From positions 1 to 64,000 of the forward strand of contig JAWZYV010000694.1 in the NCBI GenBank assembly GCA_038373885.1: 64,000 bases of DNA, given 5' to 3'. The stretch comes from Cheiracanthium punctorium (Eukaryota > Arthropoda > Arachnida > Araneae > Cheiracanthiidae). Shown piece after piece: positions 9,572-21,344 of this stretch; positions within the stretch are counted from its first letter, which is position 1; the number at the start of each line of letters is the position of its first letter. Below the pieces are notes generated by a model. The model was given only the letters and a program-made list of their open reading frames with translations. It searched no databases and was not told where the DNA came from. The position numbers and the translations under genes are program-made.

Positions 9572-10650
9572 TTAAAACAAAAACCTGAACAAAAGACCGA
9601 TGTTAAAAGTAAAACTAATTAAAACATTATTTAAAAACACATAAAATCTTTATCACTGAAAACTGCAAAAGAAGAATTTCGGCCATGGCCATCATCCAGT
9701 CGACAAAATTCTCTTCTTCTTAAGTTGTCGATTTTCATGGTAGTCAATGAGCGCAATAAGTGTGTTCCATGCGTCATCGAAGGATGTGTGCGTCATGTAG
9801 CTAGTGGCGCCAATTATTTTTAATAATTAAAAACTCTGTGCAATAACGTTACTTAACAAGATGATCATTATTCTCTTGGTACGAGTTGTCCACGCTTTTT
9901 CATTGACAAAAAATGTCCACCATGCACGAAGAGAAGAAGGTAAGTAAACAGTAGAGAACGAGTTGCCATTCGGGAGAAAGAAAAAGTAAGAAGAGACAAT
10001 CATGCCCCTTCAGAAAATGAATGAGAAATGTAACACTTCTACAAAAAAATTGTTTGCATTAGAGATGAAAATAATTTTACATTATTTACATAATTCAGGG
10101 TAACTTTGTCCCACCACATACTTTTTGGTTTATATGGTTTTACTAAGCTGCTCAACATCCAGTGCTGCACTCTGCTAGCAAAATCGCAAAACTGTTTTTC
10201 TACTCTGCAATTTAAAAAATAAATTGATAACATAATACATAACTAATTTGGCTATTCAACCTTTTTTTTCTGCAATACTGTTTGAAAGCTCTGCTTTAAC
10301 TTTAATTTTCCTCATTCAAAGTTGTCCTGACTCCTAGATTGATTAAAACAAGATATTTTGCATGCAATTTCTGATACTGGCTCAAAGTTACCCCGAATGG
10401 CACTGTAAATTTGCAACTCGTAATTCAACTATTATTTTTCGTTTCATCCTCAGCATTTACTGATTTCTTTAAATGAAGCTAAAATTTAGAGTTTATACTT
10501 CCTTTTTATGCCATTTGGTCTGAAAATACTATAAAAAAAAAATAGGGGAAGCAAATGAGAATGCAGAAAATGTGTATCTAAGTTAACCTTAATGACTGTA
10601 AATATTCCTTAATGCGTGAAACAAAACGTAAAATACAATAGACATTTTAA
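9572..10650. other. No recognised feature
   Basis: AT-rich sequence without inverted repeats, long frames or matches to the other repeat families in the window that I could see. Confidence 0.5.
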
Positions 10651-11362
10651 AACTTTTAACAAAGAAAGCTAATCGAAAAGTTCGCATTCATCGCATGTCT
10701 AGAAAAATTGTCTTATGTAACGTAATAGCTTAAATAATCTCCAAAATATAAGCAATATACGTTAATCAAACGTTAAAAGAAAGTTATATTTAAATATTTT
10801 AATAATAACGACAGTAATAGTAACACATGTTTCCACTATTTTGGGGAGAAGATTTTCTCTAAAAATATTTAGAATTACGGCTGCTTCAAAAACCACTGAA
10901 AAAAAGACACATTCAAGCTTTTTTCAAAAATAAAAATATGAAAGTTAATTAAAATTGTTATTTTTTACATCTCTACTATAATGGTGATGTGAAAAAAATA
11001 CAACTTTTAGCAAAGAAAGCTAATCGAAAAAAAAAAAAACATTCATAGCAGGTCTAGAAAAATTGTCTTAAGTAACGTAAATAGCTAAAATAATCAAAAT
11101 ATAAACAATATACGTTAATTAAACGCTAAAGTTAAACTTTAATTATATGTTAATTAAACGTTTTAATAATAAAAAAAAGTAATAATAACACATGTTTCCA
11201 CAATTTCGGGGAGAACATTTCTCTTAAAATATTTAGAATTACGGCTGCTTCAAAAAGCACTGGAAAAAAAAAACCATTCAAGTTTCTTTTTATAAAAAGA
11301 TAAAAGTTAATTAAAATTGTTATTTTTTACACCTCTATTATAATGATGATGTGAAAAAAAAA
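10651..11362 (+). repeat. Two-copy tandem duplication, unit about 0.35 kb
   Basis: 10651-11001 and 11002-11362 run in parallel throughout: AACTTTTA-CAAAGAAAGCTAATCGAAAA at both starts, then TCTAGAAAAATTGTCTTA, ACACATGTTTCCAC, TTTAGAATTACGGCTGCTTC, and both end in a GATGTGAAAAAAA run. Divergence by eye is around 10-15 percent plus length changes in A and T runs, so it is not recent. No coding potential. Confidence 0.85.
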
Positions 11363-12904
11363 CATGAGACCTATAAACTTTCCACATGAAGATATAGCCA
11401 TAATAAAACATCCTTGTAGACAGCTAATGGGATAATTGCTATTCGAGTAGCCGGAGTTCTAGAGCATGTCAATCTTTATTATAGGAAATAAAGACCTTTG
11501 CCTAGTACTCGATGCGTAATTTTCGATTTGACTACGCTAATTGGCGTGCAGAGGACTGGTAAATTAAACACCGCTGCTCTAATTAGACGCAGAAGGTTGA
11601 AAGATTCTGGTCTAATGATACGATATTCTAACTCGCGAGCGTATAACTCACATCCTCACAATAACAATTGGATGGGATAATTAAGGCGTTTCAGTTTAGG
11701 ATTTTGCACAAAGTAACTGAAACTAATTTCTGTGAATCGGTAAAACTCTCTGAGCTGTAACAGTTTAACTGTGTTTAAAAAGTCATAGCGCAAGGAATAT
11801 ATCTGCATATTCATTAAAAATGAACAAAAAATGTTTTTTTTTTAAACTTTGACTCTTAAAAATAAGATTTACAAAAAAATTCTTTTTTACAAAAAAAAAG
11901 TTACTTTAAGAAGTTACAAATAGATGGCGTTCACACATAATTTGAAGCAAGTTTCTTATCCAAACGAGTGTGTTTTCTCTCTAAACCTGTTTATGGAAAT
12001 GTGTTCTTCAGAAATAAATTTTTGAAACTTTGACCAGACTTTTGACTCACCGTGAGTCAAAGAAGTATTCGGACTTTTTTGAAAAAGAAAATTATTTCAA
12101 TAGAAAAGAAGTACCATCTATCAGTAACATTTATTCTACTTTTTTGTTATATATACAGATGCTTATATATGTAATGTATATAAAACGATAAAACAATAAA
12201 ATAGATTTCCAACTTATCATTTTCGTAAAAACAACAATTTTTTTATCATAAACTGTTCTTTTAAAATAATTTTGTAGTTTTAACTGTCTTTTGACGCACC
12301 CAGCATGTATATTCAGAATGTTCTTATATATTGCATAAATAAAAATATTTTTTCAGCTAATTTATTAGTAATTCCTGACATTTCATGTGATTACTTTTCG
12401 ATTGACTTAAAATCCATTTACTTTTATTAAAGATAATCTACATGCATCCAGGAATTTCTTGCTACAAAATTTATAAAATTCTTCGAGGAAAATATCATTA
12501 ATATTGTTGTTTTTGTTGTTGTTATTTTTACAGAAATATTTTATGGTTTCTGGCTCTTCATTCCCACATACTTACAACTGTAATTATTTTCGGTGTTTTC
12601 GATGAGTTTACTAAATTTTACCTAGTTCCACCAGAAATTTTGTAACACTTATTCGAATAAATATTCTTAAACTAATAATGCATGGGGTTAAAAAATTTAT
12701 TTGCATAAAGCGAACGAACGTCTTTACATACGCTTTCTTTGCATAACTCCACATTAATTAACATGAAAAATACATTCATCTTTCTACATCAGTTATGCGA
12801 GGAGAAACATAAAAAAAACAAGAAACAGATTATCTTCTATGCTCGTTGACCTATTAAACCACACATACAACCACTTCACTCTAGCGTAAACAAATATTTG
12901 ACAG
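11363..12904. other. Unannotated AT-rich stretch; possible regulatory segment at 11420-11690
   Basis: The segment 11420-11690 is less AT-rich than its surroundings and non-repetitive within the window. It has several TAAT-core homeodomain-like words (GCTAATGG, GATAATTGC, GCTAATTGG, CTAATTAGAC, GATAATTAAGG). The rest is ordinary AT-rich DNA with no signal I can name. Confidence 0.3.
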
Positions 12905-13210
12905 ATAAACCTCCAGGAAATTTCCTGGAAGTACGCCAGCAGACGTCAGTCAAACTCCACAACAAAACAGAACTTATCCTCGCTTTTGTTTTCCCGAGCA
13001 TTTAAAGTGACTAGATTATAACAAAACTACTTAGTGACTGGCATTGTGCTGGGGACTGAAAAGAAATTTCTTCGACCGTGATCTAATCCCTTTTATAATC
13101 CCCTTTCCGAACACAAATTCAAAATATAAATCACTGCTTGATGATTAATTATGCACCTAACCTCTGTTCGTTTGCATAACAGTGGAAGCTCAAGTTGTAC
13201 GGAACCCAAA
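12905..13210 (+). repeat. Repeat A, copy 1
   Basis: Shares an ordered set of blocks with 13975-14330 and 20790-21120: TTTCCTGGAA-TA-GCCA, ACGTCA-TCAAAC, GAAA-AAATTTCTTC-ACCGT, AAATCACTGC-TGAT-ATTAA, and CATAACAGTGGAAG. This is a diverged copy with no coding frame. Confidence 0.65.
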
Positions 13211-13350
13211 TTCACTCAAATTTAAAGTAGTTCTAATATGCAGAACTATTTTAAATTTAATAATTGAAGCACGTTACCGTGAAAGGTGGTAATATGATTT
13301 AATTTGTCATCTATTAGAGATAAGTGGGGGATTGTAAATTGAAAGAAGTA

Positions 13351-13590
13351 TCTCTCTATTCTAAAAAAAAGTAAAGTCCGCTGTCGCCGCTGGCGCTGTC
13401 AAAGCTTGTGGACCTATCTCCTCCTAAACCGTAGGGATTTGAGTTTCGACTAAGGTGCCCACAGATTCGAAAAATTCCGCGGAACCTGCTAAGCTGATTT
13501 AAATTTCGAAAATCGAATTATTTTAGAAGATATTAATAAAAAACTGGAAAAATAAACCGAATGGTTGCCAGATTTGGCATAAAATCATTC
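13351..13590 (+). repeat. Helitron-like fragment, copy 1 (truncated)
   Basis: Begins TCTCTCTATTCTAAAAAAAA and matches, in opposite orientation, 40450-40686 over about 230 bp (for example TCTCCTCCTAAACCGTAGGG and ACCGAATGGTTGCCAGATTT). The copies diverge after GGCATAAAAT. The 5' TC start resembles Helitron 5' ends. No 3' CTAG hairpin terminus was seen in this copy. Confidence 0.5.
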
Positions 13591-13876
13591 ATTCCTTTGC
13601 AACAATGCGTTTCCAAGTATCTAGAATCGCGTGAAATTTACAAACATGAGTTAGAATTACGCCCATTTTACGCCAAAATAAAATGTTCGTCCGTGCTCTA
13701 ATTTCCTTAAATATGCATCTATTTCTACGAAATTTATATATTTTACTCTTATCTACTGTACCATGTACCCTATTGAAAATGGTATTTGTAGCATTTATAG
13801 TTTTTCTACAGGAGCACTCAAAATATTCCCAATACATTGCGTTCTATGGGAAGTTATTCTTTAAAGCGTCTTTCTT

Positions 13877-14400
13877 TAAAAATCTTTACCTATTCGGAAG
13901 CATCTCAGTTATCTAAAAATTAACACTGTTTTATTACTACCATTATCTTTGGCGTTCTTTGGCGTACTCAATCCCTCACTTCAGTCTCGTTTAAACGAAC
14001 ATTTCCGAAACAAACTTTCGCAAATATTTCCTGGAATTATGCCAGAAACGTCATTCAAACACCAAACCAAACAAAGCTTTATTTCGCGCCTGTTTTCATG
14101 CCCTGTTCCAGCATTTAGTGACTGCGGATGATATCAAAACCGACTGACACCGATGTGGAGTCGAAAGAAATTTCTTCAACCGTAACTGATCCCTTTGCAT
14201 ACATACTAATCCTTTCTTCGAAACAGAACTTCCAAAACTTAAATCACTGCATGATAATTAACTGCGCAGATTTTCAGAGCTCATTAGCATAACAGTGGAA
14301 GTTTAAGTGACGGACCTGAAATCTGAAATTAATTTCCTCTCGTTTTAAGTGGGTCGCTGGGGTGACCGCAGAGTTACGTTTTTAATTTAACGTCAGGAGC
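13877..14400 (+). repeat. Start of compound repeat copy a, including repeat A copy 2
   Basis: 13877 onward (AAAATCTTTACCTATTCGGA) aligns with 20698 onward, so a unit of about 6.8 kb recurs from here. Repeat A lies at about 13975-14330 and is followed by the minisatellite, in the same order as in the second copy. Confidence 0.7.
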
Positions 14401-14540
14401 TAATTTGTTGTGTTGAGAGACTAAAAATTGGTTTATAATGGATGGGGAGACATTTTGTTAAAACTCTTAGATGTAAATGGATTTTAATTGCTTATCTTCG
14501 CAGCATGTCAAAAATGGATTCCAAGTGAGAAGTCCAAGAT

Positions 14541-14945
14541 CGAGACTCAGTTGGGTTGGCATTTTCGATGATGCGAACTAAGGCCAAGAATCACTGAAAT
14601 TGGAATTTTCGGTGAAGCGAACTCAGCACGAGACTCAGTTGGTTTGCCATTTTCGGTAAAGCGAACTAAGCTCTACGTTCATTCGTGTGGTCATTTTCAG
14701 TAAAGCGAACTAAGACCGACTCACTAGAGTTGCCATTTTCGGTGAAGCGAACTAAGACCAAGAATCACTCGGGTTGCCATTTTCGGTGATGCTAACTAAG
14801 CCCGAGACTTATTTGGGGTACCATTTTCTGTGAAAAGAATTAAGCCCGTGAGTCACTCCGATTGTCATTTTCGGTGATGATAACTATGCCCGAGAGTCAC
14901 TTTGTGTGGCATTTTCTGTGAAAAGAAGTAAGCGCGGCTTTTTCA
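14541..14945 (+). repeat. Minisatellite array 1
   Basis: About eight to nine degenerate units of 40-50 bp containing GCCATTTTCGGTGAAGCGAA followed by CTAAG-CC-GAG and GTCACTCGGGTTGCC. Units differ by substitutions and by the choice of GAAGCGAA or GATGCTAA blocks. It precedes the 3.3-kb body exactly as in array 2. Confidence 0.85.
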
Positions 14946-15199
14946 GCGCTGGGTACTATCCAGTCAGTAAAAGATAATGATGTGAAAATGATGGCGCTTC
15001 AAAGCGTTAAACAGACTAGGCCCCCTTAAATCCCAACCCTGAGAGATTTGCCATTCCTGCTCCACCTTCTAGGCGAGCTTGGTACTGTGACAAACTTGCA
15101 ACCGTTAGAATAGGGCATCTTGCGTGTATAGGTATAGATCTATGGTTTCAGTTATTCAGCTTTGAGTGTTGTGTTATGGCAAAGCTACGCCAGAGCTTT

Positions 15200-15400
15200 C
15201 TACCAAGAATGTATGGTACCTTGGTCGGAGGACTTTTTGAAGGGTTCTAACGCGTATTCATGATACATTTGGAGAAAACCTACCAGAACTCCGGACCATT
15301 AGATCGACAGCCGCGCGATAGGCCAGAACGCTGGACCTTCACACTTCCGCCTTCTACCATTTTCTGTGCCTTATCAACTCGGCTACTATAGGGCGACGCA
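15200..15400 (-). repeat. SINE-like segment inside the 3.3-kb body
   Basis: On the minus strand the segment resembles the free SINE at 19928-20146: GAAAATGGTAGA-GGCGGAAG, then CGCGGCTGTCGATCTAA, then GAATACGCGTTAGAACC. The equivalent segments are at about 22880-23075, 38440-38630, 43030-43250, 53405-53625, 56707-56927 and 60008-60228. In copy c the A box reads TAGCCGAGTGG. It is probably an old SINE captured before the body was amplified. Confidence 0.6.
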
Positions 15401-16989
15401 CAGCTTTCAATAACAATACACAAAGCAAACCATTCCATTGTTGTTCGAAATATTCAGTAGTCTACACAACAATGCAAACTTTATATAGATGAATTACATA
15501 TACCAGAATGACCACCAGGCAGCGATGTCATAAAAACACCTGTCTCCAACTCTTCCCCGTGCTCCTTTCTCGAGGAAATTACTAGGTTCTGCACAATCTA
15601 GTGTCAGTGCAGTGACCAATAAATAAAAAATATCGAAAATCTCATAAAAACGTTTCTGCATTGGCATCCAATTAACAAAAATTCAAAATTTCGGTACCCA
15701 ACAAGATTAAACCGTCAAATTTCCAACACAAACGTTGACATCCAATTAACAAAAATTCAAAATTTGGGGGGAAATACCCTTGGCTGCGTCCCTCGGTGGA
15801 TGATAAGGTCCTGGATAAAAGAACGTTGGAAGAGGTTGGATGACTGGTGACTAAGCATGGCTGTATTGGTGGTACAAAAGTTTTTTTTTTTTTTTTTTTT
15901 TTTTTTAAGAAGAGGCTTCACCATTCACACATGCCGTGAGGTTACGACTGAAAAATTGTGAGACTTACAAGTTTTAAGTATAAAGTATATTAAGCTTACT
16001 TGAAGTATTACATATTTGCCGAACCGCAGTAAAATACCATTGGACACTGAAAATTTTTAACTCCAATCGTACATTTGGTTTTTTAAGGCTGTAAATTAAA
16101 TTTTACCCCAATAGGAAAAACATGATAGCACACTTTCATTTTGAAAGCATATTTTTTATTATTTTAAATCCGGAAATACAACAGATCATGTAAAATTACT
16201 TTATATTCCAATTCCCACAGCGGCCTAGACACAAACTTCCGTTCTCGAAAGAACACGGAAAATGAAGCCGAATTGACTTGGCCAGTCCTTGGTCGGCTGG
16301 ACAACTGTGGAACCGTGTACGGTAATGGGAGCTGGTGCACTTGCAATCTCTTTTCTTGGCTCCCATGTTCTTCACATTCAAACGATACCTCTGGGGGTGC
16401 CCATTTTAGGGGCTAGGTCTTCCATCTGAAAATGGTTCAAAATTAGGACACCACACATAGTGGGCAGCGGATGTCTGCCTAATAGTCGAACACATAATGA
16501 ACTGACCAACATCTAAGGCTCTCGTTGTTGTCAAGCCTCAAGTACTGGAAACACTGGAAAGAATAAAAACAGGAAAAGTTATATTTGATAAGTACGATTT
16601 TAAAATGTATCGTTTAGTATTTTCACCGCATATGCAACGAAGCATTAAAAAGGCAAAGCGCAACGAAATGAACAAAACTATAAACTTTCATTTTTGAAAT
16701 TGGCAAATGAATCACTTCAAACATCAAACAGTGTAATTTTTGAAGTTTTAAAAGGAGTATATTTGGACTATAATTCTTAAGCAGACTATTTTGACGTTGT
16801 TCTACACATCTTTTAACCCTCCTGTCAAAATCACAAGCTGAGCTTTCTCCTCGCCTTTCTCGTGGCCGAGATATTTCCAGGCTGACGTTAAAGTTATGCT
16901 CCAGTAAGATTAGAGCATATATACGCTTTCGCACGGACTTTTTATTTTACGCAACAGACGACAGTACCAATATATTTTAATTAGGTTAG

Positions 16990-16990
<1 letters not shown>

Positions 16991-17051
<61 letters not shown>
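16991..17051. repeat. (AT)n microsatellite
   Basis: About 30 uninterrupted AT dinucleotides. The other copies of the body have a short non-repetitive segment at the equivalent place (for example near 26175 and 44865), so the expansion is specific to this copy. Confidence 0.95.
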
Positions 17052-17055
<4 letters not shown>

Positions 17056-17966
17056 TGTAATACATCGGAGCACCACTCAAACATGTGTACTCTTGATATG
17101 CAATTTTCTATATTAGCTCACTTTTATACTTAAGTGCAAAAAAAAATAAATTACTAATCTTATTTATTTCATGAACTAAGTTTAACAAAATTCAATCGTT
17201 GCATTTAAAATATATATTTTTCCTATTTCCCTGTTTACTGGAAAACACACATTCAGTGATTATAACCCTAAATGTTGTCTTTACCTAATTTCTATTCATT
17301 TATTTTTAATTTCATGCTAAAATAATGTTCAAAACCTTAAAATGAATACCTATATTGTATATACACTTATTCTATTTTTTGGATAAAAAAACGTGCACTT
17401 TTACGATCGTTTTTTCAAGTATTACAACCTTTTATTTTAAACATAATACATTAAAAAAATTATTAATTAATTTCCAAATCTCTCTGTTGTGTAACCAAAT
17501 AATTCCAAGTCCCGTATTAATATTCAATATAAAAAGAACGACAGCAAAAAGAAAATAATATCAGTTAAACTTACAAAGCGTTCATTTATAAAATTCCATT
17601 TAACATAAATCCTCATCCATCCAATAAATTAACGAAACTTGGAGGGTATCCGCCAAACACATTCTTTTTGTTTAGCCGCAAAAACCGATAAAAATGTTCT
17701 GAGGATATCTTGAGGCAGTATTTTGACGCAAGAAAAATGTTCCAGGGAGTTCTCCAATGACTTCTAAGATAATCAGGAGGAGAAAATTTTCGCTTAGGAA
17801 TTCGTACGTTTGCACAGAAGTAAAAGTATTCATTCGTCTCGAATATTAGTCTTCGCATTCAAGGAATAACTTTGAGGTCAAATATTAGGTTCTAGCTCAC
17901 TAAATTGTATCATTTGTGAGTATTTAATGTAAGACAAAAGTTTGCATCTAGAAACTGAGTACATAT

Positions 17967-18887
17967 TGTTGCCGAATTACTCTGCTACTCCTTGGGTTCG
18001 TCGTTCTAAAGTCCTGTTGGTGTAAAAAGTTCAAGTAAAAAGTCACTTGTCAGGATGGAACACAAACTTTATTGCTTCTAGATCTTCGTAGTACAATCAG
18101 CTGTACACAATTCACAAGCACAATCTAGCAATAACGTGCCTTTAACAATCCGCTTGGATCAGAAGCTCTCACAAATGCTGTATTTCTCACACCAAAATAA
18201 GTCACTTACACAGGCAAAAGTTCCGTAGAAATATTCAAGGGATATAGTACACAATCCCTTAAGACACAGCAATGAAGAATTTACACACAGCACTTTGAAA
18301 ACAGCTTCACAAAACAAGCTAAAACACAGCTTCTATAGCACTATCAATTCACACAAAACAAACGTACCGAGAGCTATTCCCACATCGAGCGTTCAGCTCG
18401 CACTGACTCTTCCGGGCGATGCGCGCTTCTATAAATAGCCGACGCAGGAGGTACAAGAGGTTTCCAGAAAAGTCAATTTCTCGAGGGTTCTACATAAAGC
18501 GTGAATTTTGATTACGTCATAGAAGAGAATTGTTAGGTTATTATGCGTTTTTAATGCAGGAAAAACAACTTCCAGGCCCCATTGGGAAAATCGCGCCAAA
18601 TGACCAAAAAGTCGCCAAGCTTGGCGACTTTTGGCGAAATATCGCCAAATTTGGCGCCAAAAATAAGTCCTCAAAAATGAAGAGATCTAAGCTCTAGGAC
18701 TAATATTTCTCGAGTTTTCTAGAAGCCCATAGAAAAACATATGGGAAAGCGAAACCTCCGTATCTCCGGTTCTAATTGGCCGATTTTGATGCAACAAAAA
18801 GCAAAATTTATCTATTTGAAGCGTAGAATACGAATTTTAAACCATTTTAAGCCCCAGAGCAGCGGGTTGCCCCGAAAATTCGTAACA
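17967..18887 (-). mobile_element. Solo LTR of the Gypsy element found at 44.9-52 kb
   Basis: 921 bp, starting TGTTGCCGAATTACTCTGCT and ending AAAATTCGTAACA, nearly identical by eye to the two LTRs at 44921-45826 and 51074-51993. Perfect ATAT target duplications flank it (17963-17966 and 18888-18891). No internal retrotransposon sequence accompanies it, so it is best read as the product of LTR-LTR recombination. The open frame at 18429-18674 is LTR sequence that also appears in the other LTRs. Confidence 0.9.
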
Positions 18888-18891
18888 ATAT

Positions 18892-19905
18892 TGTTAAACA
18901 GAAAAGTATTATAAAAAAAATACTGAAGTTATAAATGTCACAGGTATTCCATTTATCGGAAAGTACTGTCATTTTTTCGTATTTCACTATTTTGTAAAGC
19001 CAAAACTGCTGAAGCTAATAATATTGAATTTGGAGGGTATGTGAGTGTTTTAGCGTATATGCCAGATTGGAGATAATTTTTCGAAATTCGCAACTTACGG
19101 GAGAAAAGAGGCAAAAACGATAATTTCATATATTCCCCAACATCTCAAAGAAAAAAAAAACAGACAACCTTAAAATTCTAGCTGTAAAATGCAACACTCA
19201 TGAATACCTAAACATCAATTTCAGGGCATTTGAAATAAAATCCTCCAATATGTGTAGACACGAAAAAAGAGGTAGGGTGCGCATTTTTCTGAAATGAAAA
19301 AAATCTGTATAAAGTGAAACCTCCGTAATTTGGATACCTCCGTATCCCTTCAAGAGTGTCCAGCTTTGAGAGGTGTCCTACTTATAAAGGTTTTTATGGT
19401 ATGGACATCCTCCGTTCCCAAGAAACTGCTTCTGAGGTGTTAAGTTCTGAGGGTGTCCACCTTAGGAAGTTCCACTGTATTATCTATAAAATTCTCCAAA
19501 TTTATAATTCAAGAAATAATAATCCTCTGCTTAGACACAGCTTGCTTATGATTCAGTACTTGTTGGTTTGAGTATTGTGTAAAAAAAGGTATACTACCTA
19601 CCTCCCGGTAGACATAAGTAGACATAAGTCCCAGTATTAATATATAAAGGATTATTGTACGTGTGCTAAAAAATATTTTACACATAATATATAAGTATAG
19701 TATACCGCAAAATAATTAGCATAAATGATCTACAAATACTTGATCTCTAACTCGTAATATTATGTCCATACACAATTTTAAATGAAAAACATTTATAATA
19801 TTTAAGCAATATTAAACATCCTGTGTTTCTCTTTTTAATAATTCATTTACAAATGTTTTTCATTTAAAATTATTATTTTAATAATTATTTTAATGAATGA
19901 TAATA
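18892..19905 (+). repeat. Compound repeat copy a, continuation to the right of the solo LTR
   Basis: Continues the body (TGTTAAACAGAAAAGTAT) and then runs through ACTGTCATTTTTTCGTATTT and on into the tail. This aligns with 62841-63750 at the far end of the window, for example CATCCTGTGTTTCTCTTTTT and CCTACCTCCCGGTAGACATA. Confidence 0.75.
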
Positions 19906-19927
19906 CAGGGTGTCTCAAAATGTACGC

Positions 19928-20146
19928 GGGCTAACCATGGCACAGTGGTTATGCCACTGAAAATGGTAGACGGCGGAAGTGTGAAAGTCCCGGGTTCGCG
20001 GTTCCCATCGCGCGGCTGTCGATCTAAGGGTTTGGAGTTTTGGTAGATTTTCTCCGGATGTAACGTGAATACGCGTTAGAACCTCTTAGAAAGTGCTCCT
20101 GCCAAGGCACCCCCTCCCATCCGAGGCAGATACTCTTCGTGCACTC
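19928..20146 (+). mobile_element. tRNA-derived SINE, absent from the paralogous site
   Basis: Head has an A box TGGCACAGTGG near 19939-19949 and a B box-like GGGTTCGCGGTTCCC near 19991-20005, then about 140 bp of body. The paralogous copy at 63765-63780 reads ACGC directly followed by AAGAGTTGAATT, whereas here ACGC (19924-19927) and AAGAGTTGAATT (20147 onward) are separated by this segment, so this is a clean filled/empty pair. A target duplication is not obvious. Confidence 0.75.
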
Positions 20147-20239
20147 AAGAGTTGAATTAAATAGTAAACACAGTATTTCCAATTTTATTTTTTTCATTGA
20201 AATATAAAGTATAGAGCGTTGGTATATGTATGGAATCGG

Positions 20240-20441
20240 GCAATCGATCTCCATGGTTTTGCTGGCACATACGCACTCTTTCGCCGAAATTGTCTAGGAT
20301 CACTTCGAATAAATGTGGCCGAATTTCTTTAGTACCTCATTGAATCTTTCGCATATCCGCCTTCGATTCACGGATGGATGTGGGCTAACTGACATAGGCT
20401 TTAGCCTTCAAATAACCCCAAAGAAAGATAGCCAATGGTGA
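20240..20441 (-). pseudogene. C-terminal relic of a mariner-like DDE transposase
   Basis: Minus-strand translation from 20441 gives SPLAIFLWGYLKAKAYVS, a stop, then SIRESKADMRKIQ, a stop, then GTKEIRPHLFEVILDNFGER and a short tail containing MCQQNHG. This is the recognisable C-terminal arrangement of DDE_3-type mariner transposases (SP-x-D-FFLWGYLK, a basic helix, V-x-x-N-F-x-x-R-x-x-C-x-x-x-x-G-x-H). Two in-frame stops are present, and the conserved acidic residue of the SPxDFFLWG motif is lost (SPLAIFLWG). Confidence 0.65.
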
Positions 20442-20689
20442 TAAATTACAAGATCTTACACATCATTTCTCACCAAAATTATCATGAATCAAACTTTCTT
20501 TGAAATGTTGTTCAACAATTGAAACTCGTTGCTCTTTCGATTAGTGGGGCATTTTTTCTAACCCTAAACAGTCAGCTTTCCCATTTTTTTCATCCTTTTT
20601 TAGTTTCCAACGCTAAATTCATTAATTTTCTATTTAATTCAAATTTTGAGTAAATTCTGGGACACCTTGACATTTTAACAACATAATAA

Positions 20690-21340
20690 GTTAAAAATCT
20701 TTACCTATTCGGATGCATCCCAGTTATATAAATATTAAGGTACTTTTAAATATAATATTATCTTTGGCGTCCTTTGGCGCACTAAATCCCATTCTTTAAT
20801 CTCGTGCGAACAAGCTTTCGCAAAAATTTCCTGGAACTATGCCAAGGACGTCACTCAAACACCAAACAAAAGAAGCTCTATTTCGCTCCTGCTTTTCCCC
20901 AGCATTGAAATTAAAGTGACAATGGATTACAACAAAACTACTTAATGACTGACACCGTAGTGGAATCGAAAGCAGTTTCTTCAACCGTAACTCATCCCTT
21001 TTCATACATAATCCCATCTTCGAAACAGAACTTCCAAAACTTAAATCACTGCATGATAATTAACTGCGCAGCTTTTCAGAGCTCATTACCATAACAGTGG
21101 AAGGTTAAGTGACGGACCTGAAATCTGAAATTAATTTCCTCTGGTTTTAAGAGGGCCGCTGATGTCCCTCAGAATTACGTTTTTAATTTAACGTCTGGAG
21201 CTTATTTGTTGTGCTGTGAGGCTAAAAATTGGTTTATAATGGATGGGGAGGCATTTTGTTAAAACTCTTACATGTAAGCGTATTTTAATTGTTTATCTTC
21301 GCAGCATGTGAAAAATAGATTTTCCAGAACAATTTTTGGG
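20690..21340 (+). repeat. Start of compound repeat copy b, including repeat A copy 3
   Basis: Aligns with 13877-14540: AAAATCTTTACCTATTCGGA, then repeat A (20790-21120), then AATTTAACGTC-GGAGCT and GGTTTATAATGGATGGGGAG. Confirms that a unit of about 6.8 kb is duplicated head to tail from 13.9 kb. Confidence 0.75.
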
Positions 21341-21344
21341 GACT

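Larger units (their letters stand above)
14946..17966 (+). repeat. 3.3-kb body, compound repeat copy a (left of the solo LTR)
   Basis: Aligns along its whole length with 22480-27130 (less the Tc1 insertion), 38355-40970 and the tandem array at 42.6-62.8 kb. Landmarks are GGCGCTTCAAAG, AGAACGCTGGACCTTCACA, CAATTAACAAAAATTCAAAA, TTACATATTTGCCGAAC, GGCTGGACAACTGTGG, GAGATATTTCCAGGCTGACG and CAAGAAAAATGTTCC. Contains a 22-base T run near 15885-15906 and an (AT)n microsatellite. Open frames here (16164-16934, 17613-17858) are not preserved across copies and are not called genes. Confidence 0.8.
19906..20669 (-). mobile_element. Old DDE-transposon relic with short TIRs
   Basis: Left end CAGGGTGTCTCAAAATGTAC (preceded by TA) pairs with the right end TGTCCC-type terminus: the minus strand from 20669 reads CAAGGTGTCCCAGAATTTAC. 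It carries a broken transposase C-terminus (20240-20441, minus) and a later SINE insertion (19928-20146). A related copy starts near 63750 and continues to about 63970. Confidence 0.65.

Noticed and set aside
16991..17051. Replication origin or AT-rich regulatory element
   Set aside because: A pure AT dinucleotide microsatellite specific to one repeat copy. No other evidence.
18429..18674. 81-codon frame recurring at 45368-45613
   Set aside because: It is LTR sequence of the Gypsy family. It has no recognisable domain and lies in the regulatory LTR.
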